Shown: positions 61,638 through 64,000 of the stretch, one piece after another
Numbering within the stretch: the stretch's first letter is position 1
Layout: every line of letters starts with the position of its first letter
Assembly: GCF_963675455.1 (NCBI RefSeq)
Contig: NZ_OY776217.1
Coordinates: 2,218,001 to 2,282,000, forward strand
Source of the DNA: Emcibacter sp.
Lineage (GTDB): Bacteria > Pseudomonadota > Alphaproteobacteria > Sphingomonadales > Emcibacteraceae
Reading direction: 5' to 3'
Length of the DNA: 64,000 bases
The notes under the pieces: model-generated
Databases searched by the model: none
What the model was told of the DNA's origin: nothing
Seen by the model: only the letters and a program-made list of their open reading frames with translations
Program-made: the position numbers and the translations under genes

Positions 61638-64000
61638 ATGATGAGCCCTTCTGATGACATTCTTTCATCATCATTGATATGCGAGTTACAGTCGGATCTG
61701 GCGGAATGCCTTGGGCTGTCCCGGGAAACCCCACTGGTAAACCCTTATCAGCAGCTGTCCTATCGCCTGCTGAACAAAATCAAGTCAGGGACGTTATCCG
61801 TTGACCAGATCAACGAGACCGTGAGTACCTTGGGGGCCCAGGGTTTTGTCAGCCGGGGCCGGCGGGCACGATCTTATCTGAAGGAAACCGATGCAGATAA
61901 AAACCGCAAGGGCCTTGTCGATTGTTTCAAAAGGATCGGAGAGGGGAAAAGCTTCGCTGAATTCCAGAACCTTGTCAGCAGGGAAATCGCAGGAATTGTC
62001 ATTACCGGCCATCCCACTTTCGGCTTCAGTCATGACCAATATGACCTGCTTTCCGGCCTGATAGATGGCTCCCGGCCGGAACAGGAGATTCTCCGGAAAT
62101 TCACGTCCTGTACAGCCCGCCCTGATGACGGCCTGTCGCTGCAGTATGAGTTTGGGCAGTCCGAACGGGCGCTCATGAACCTTCAGCACGCCATTGGCTG
62201 TCTGTATGGGGCGGTTGTGGATGTTGCGCGGAATCTTTATCCAGATGACTGGCGCACACTGGACCTGAAACTGGTGACGGCGGCCAGTTGGGTCGGTTTC
62301 GACGTGGATGGCCGGGATGATATTACCTGGATGGACAGTGTGGAGTTTCGTTTCCGGATGGCGCTTGAGCAATGTCAGCACTATCTCGGCCAATGGCAGG
62401 CGCTGGCAATCGAGGATGGTTCCACGATTGCCGATCTGCTGGGCAATCTGAAAGATATGTTTGACGAGGATATCGCTCACCTGCCCGGGACTGCGGGAAA
62501 AATAGAACCGGTTCGCGCCTTTGGCCGCCACATGGTCGAGAGCCGCGCCGCTCGCGGGGACCTGATGTCCCGCGTGCTTGAAGAGCTTGATCATCTGATA
62601 GCAGATATTGGAGATGAGGACAGGGTTGCCCGCCTGCTGGTTTTTCGCGGGCTTTTTGCCAACTTCCGGACCGGCTTTTCCCATATCCATTTCCGTCTGA
62701 ATGCGGTTCAGCTCCATAATGCGATCCGGCCAATTGTCGCCCTGGAGAAGGATCCCGATGATGCGACCAGCCGCCGTCGTTATATGACTGCGGCCAGCAA
62801 GTTTCTCGATCGCATCAAAACGCAGACTACCGGGTTTGAAACCATTTTGCATGAACAGACGACGGCCCGGCGGCTGTTTATGATTATTGCCCAGATCCTG
62901 AAATATATCGATCCGGAAACCCCGATCCGTTTCCTGATTGCCGAATGTGATACACCGTTCACCGTCCTGTCTGCGCTCTGTTATGCCCGTTTGTTCGGGG
63001 TCGATGACAAGGTCGATATTTCGCCCCTGTTCGAGACAGATCAGGCCCTGGCGCGCGGGGCCGAGGTGATTGAGGAGCTGCTGGAAAATCCGCATTATTT
63101 TGCCTATGTCAAAAAACGCGGGCGCCTGTGTGTCCAGGCCGGCTATTCCGATGCCGGCAGATATCTGGGGCAGGTCGCGGCCGGTCTTGCCATTGAACGC
63201 CTGCGTATCAAGCTGATCAAACTCTGGACCAAATTCGATCTGGAGGATGTAGAGCTGGTTATTTTCGATACCGGCGGCGAAAGTCTCGGCCGGGGAGCTC
63301 ATCCTGAAGGTTTTGGCGGGCGCCTTGATTATTTTCATTCCCCGGAAGCCAGGCGTCAGGTTGAAAAACACAAAATTGACTATAAGCAGGAATTCAGCCT
63401 GCAGGGTGGAGACGGGTATCTCTGGCTGCATACGCCGGACCTGGCGCTGGCGACCCTGTCGCGGGTGATGGAAAACCTGTTGTCGTCGGTGGATTATACC
63501 CCTGATCCCTTTTATGAGAATACGGACTGGTCGCTGGACTTTTTCCTGACTGTCAAAGGCTATAACAACCAGATTTCCGCAAACACCGATTTCATGCGGC
63601 TGATTTCCATATTAGGGACCGATATTTCTTATCCATCCGGTTCCCGCATGACGGTCCGGCAGGATGAGGGAGTCATCAGCCGGCCGCTGGAAAAACTTTC
63701 CCAGATCAGGGCCATTCCCAACAATATGCTGCTGCATCAGCTTGGTTATCTGGCCAACAGTCTCGGCGGTGTGGGAACGGCATTGCTTCAGGATGATTAC
63801 GGTTTCTGGAAGATGTATCAAAACTCACCGCGCCTGCGCCATATCATGACCTTGGTGACGGCGTCTCTGGATGTGACGGATGAGGACTTCCTCGGCGCCT
63901 ATACCTCCCTGTTCCGGCCGCGCTACTGGATGCATTCCGCCCGCTACGAGGAGGAAAGCCATGATCATGACCGTATGCTCCGATTGGCCAAGATGCTGGA
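61638..64000 (+). CDS. Divergent phosphoenolpyruvate carboxylase-like protein, partial
   Basis: An open frame of at least 787 codons runs off the right edge. Landmarks occur in the order found in PEP carboxylase: VITGHPTFGF near 123 (canonical TAHPTE), CVQAGYSDAGRYLGQVAAG near 498 (canonical GYSDSxKDxG) and FDTGGESLGRGAHPEGFGGR near 545 (canonical FHGRGGTxGRGGGP), then a helix-rich C-terminal half with IPNNMLLHQLGYLANSLGG. The first catalytic His is kept. The glycine-rich loop has lost FHG and part of RGGG, so bicarbonate/PEP chemistry may be altered. Two adjacent ATGs are candidate starts. It is probably a PEPC paralogue; whether it is active is unclear. Confidence 0.75.
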   Translation, partial: MMSPSDDILSSSLICELQSDLAECLGLSRETPLVNPYQQLSYRLLNKIKSGTLSVDQINETVSTLGAQGFVSRGRRARSYLKETDADKNRKGLVDCFKRIGEGKSFAEFQNLVSREIAGIVITGHPTFGFSHDQYDLLSGLIDGSRPEQEILRKFTSCTARPDDGLSLQYEFGQSERALMNLQHAIGCLYGAVVDVARNLYPDDWRTLDLKLVTAASWVGFDVDGRDDITWMDSVEFRFRMALEQCQHYLGQWQALAIEDGSTIADLLGNLKDMFDEDIAHLPGTAGKIEPVRAFGRHMVESRAARGDLMSRVLEELDHLIADIGDEDRVARLLVFRGLFANFRTGFSHIHFRLNAVQLHNAIRPIVALEKDPDDATSRRRYMTAASKFLDRIKTQTTGFETILHEQTTARRLFMIIAQILKYIDPETPIRFLIAECDTPFTVLSALCYARLFGVDDKVDISPLFETDQALARGAEVIEELLENPHYFAYVKKRGRLCVQAGYSDAGRYLGQVAAGLAIERLRIKLIKLWTKFDLEDVELVIFDTGGESLGRGAHPEGFGGRLDYFHSPEARRQVEKHKIDYKQEFSLQGGDGYLWLHTPDLALATLSRVMENLLSSVDYTPDPFYENTDWSLDFFLTVKGYNNQISANTDFMRLISILGTDISYPSGSRMTVRQDEGVISRPLEKLSQIRAIPNNMLLHQLGYLANSLGGVGTALLQDDYGFWKMYQNSPRLRHIMTLVTASLDVTDEDFLGAYTSLFRPRYWMHSARYEEESHDHDRMLRLAKML

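Noticed and set aside
61794..63431. Minus-strand open frame of 545 codons near the right edge
   Set aside because: The plus strand encodes the PEPC-like protein through the whole interval; the antisense product resembles nothing and stems from codon bias.

Overview
The window looks like chromosomal DNA of a Gram-negative, probably marine alphaproteobacterium. This is an inference from an outer-membrane TonB-dependent receptor, a CrbS-type acetate sensor cluster, a group 3b NiFe hydrogenase locus and an orphan tRNA 3' end of alphaproteobacterial type. There is no rRNA, complete tRNA or CRISPR array. Almost every base from 8.8 to 32.3 kb and from 34.4 to 60.8 kb is in tightly packed operons. 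Between them lie short graveyards of insertion sequence and integrase debris.

Layout. (1) 1-7.7 kb, minus strand: an acetate/short-chain-acid sensing and uptake operon. It encodes a cNMP/CBS/DUF294 regulator, a DnaQ-like exonuclease, a DUF4212 small subunit, an SSS symporter and a symporter-fused (CrbS-like) histidine kinase that runs off the left edge. (2) 7.8-8.6 kb: two IS3-family fragments in scrambled order around a perfect 20-bp palindrome. (3) 8.8-32.3 kb, plus strand: a large catabolic locus. It holds a TonB-dependent receptor, a TolB-propeller/PHP hydrolase, NhaC, acetyl-CoA synthetase, a LysR regulator, a PSMA-like M28 peptidase, a duplicated pair of serine hydrolase plus YtcJ amidohydrolase, a class III aminotransferase, a two-subunit 3-oxoacid CoA-transferase, an M20 deacylase and a thiolase. 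Four near-identical AT-rich near-palindromes sit in its promoter regions and may be the LysR operators. Read together, the genes suggest outer-membrane import of an amide- or peptide-like compound, periplasmic hydrolysis, transamination to a keto acid, CoA activation and thiolysis, with released acetate recovered by Acs. The substrate cannot be named from sequence.

(4) 32.4-34.35 kb: a GNAT gene, then debris. This includes a tRNA 3'-end scar, an IS110/IS1111-type element with 13-bp inverted repeats whose transposase has lost its middle, and an IS3 orfA stub. (5) 34.4-36.3 kb: an ECF sigma factor, its membrane anti-sigma factor and a small exported Rap1a/Tai-like protein. (6) 36.3-43.7 kb: a nine-gene Mrp-type cation/proton antiporter operon with three ND-type subunits. 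(7) 43.7-45.4 kb: island-border debris (integrase N-terminus abutting a Fic C-terminus). (8) 45.4-55.3 kb: a group 3b [NiFe] hydrogenase (HydB, a cNMP-binding protein, HydG, HydD, HydA) with a maturation protease, a zinc-less HypA, HypF, HypC, HypD and HypE but no HypB. By eye this block is more GC-rich and more C/G-ending in codon use than the catabolic locus, so it may have been acquired. (9) 55.4-60.8 kb, minus strand: a KefB-like antiporter, a P-type cation ATPase and a tandem universal stress protein. (10) 61.3-64 kb: a 5'-truncated SMP-30 gene fragment, then a divergent phosphoenolpyruvate-carboxylase-like gene that runs off the right edge.
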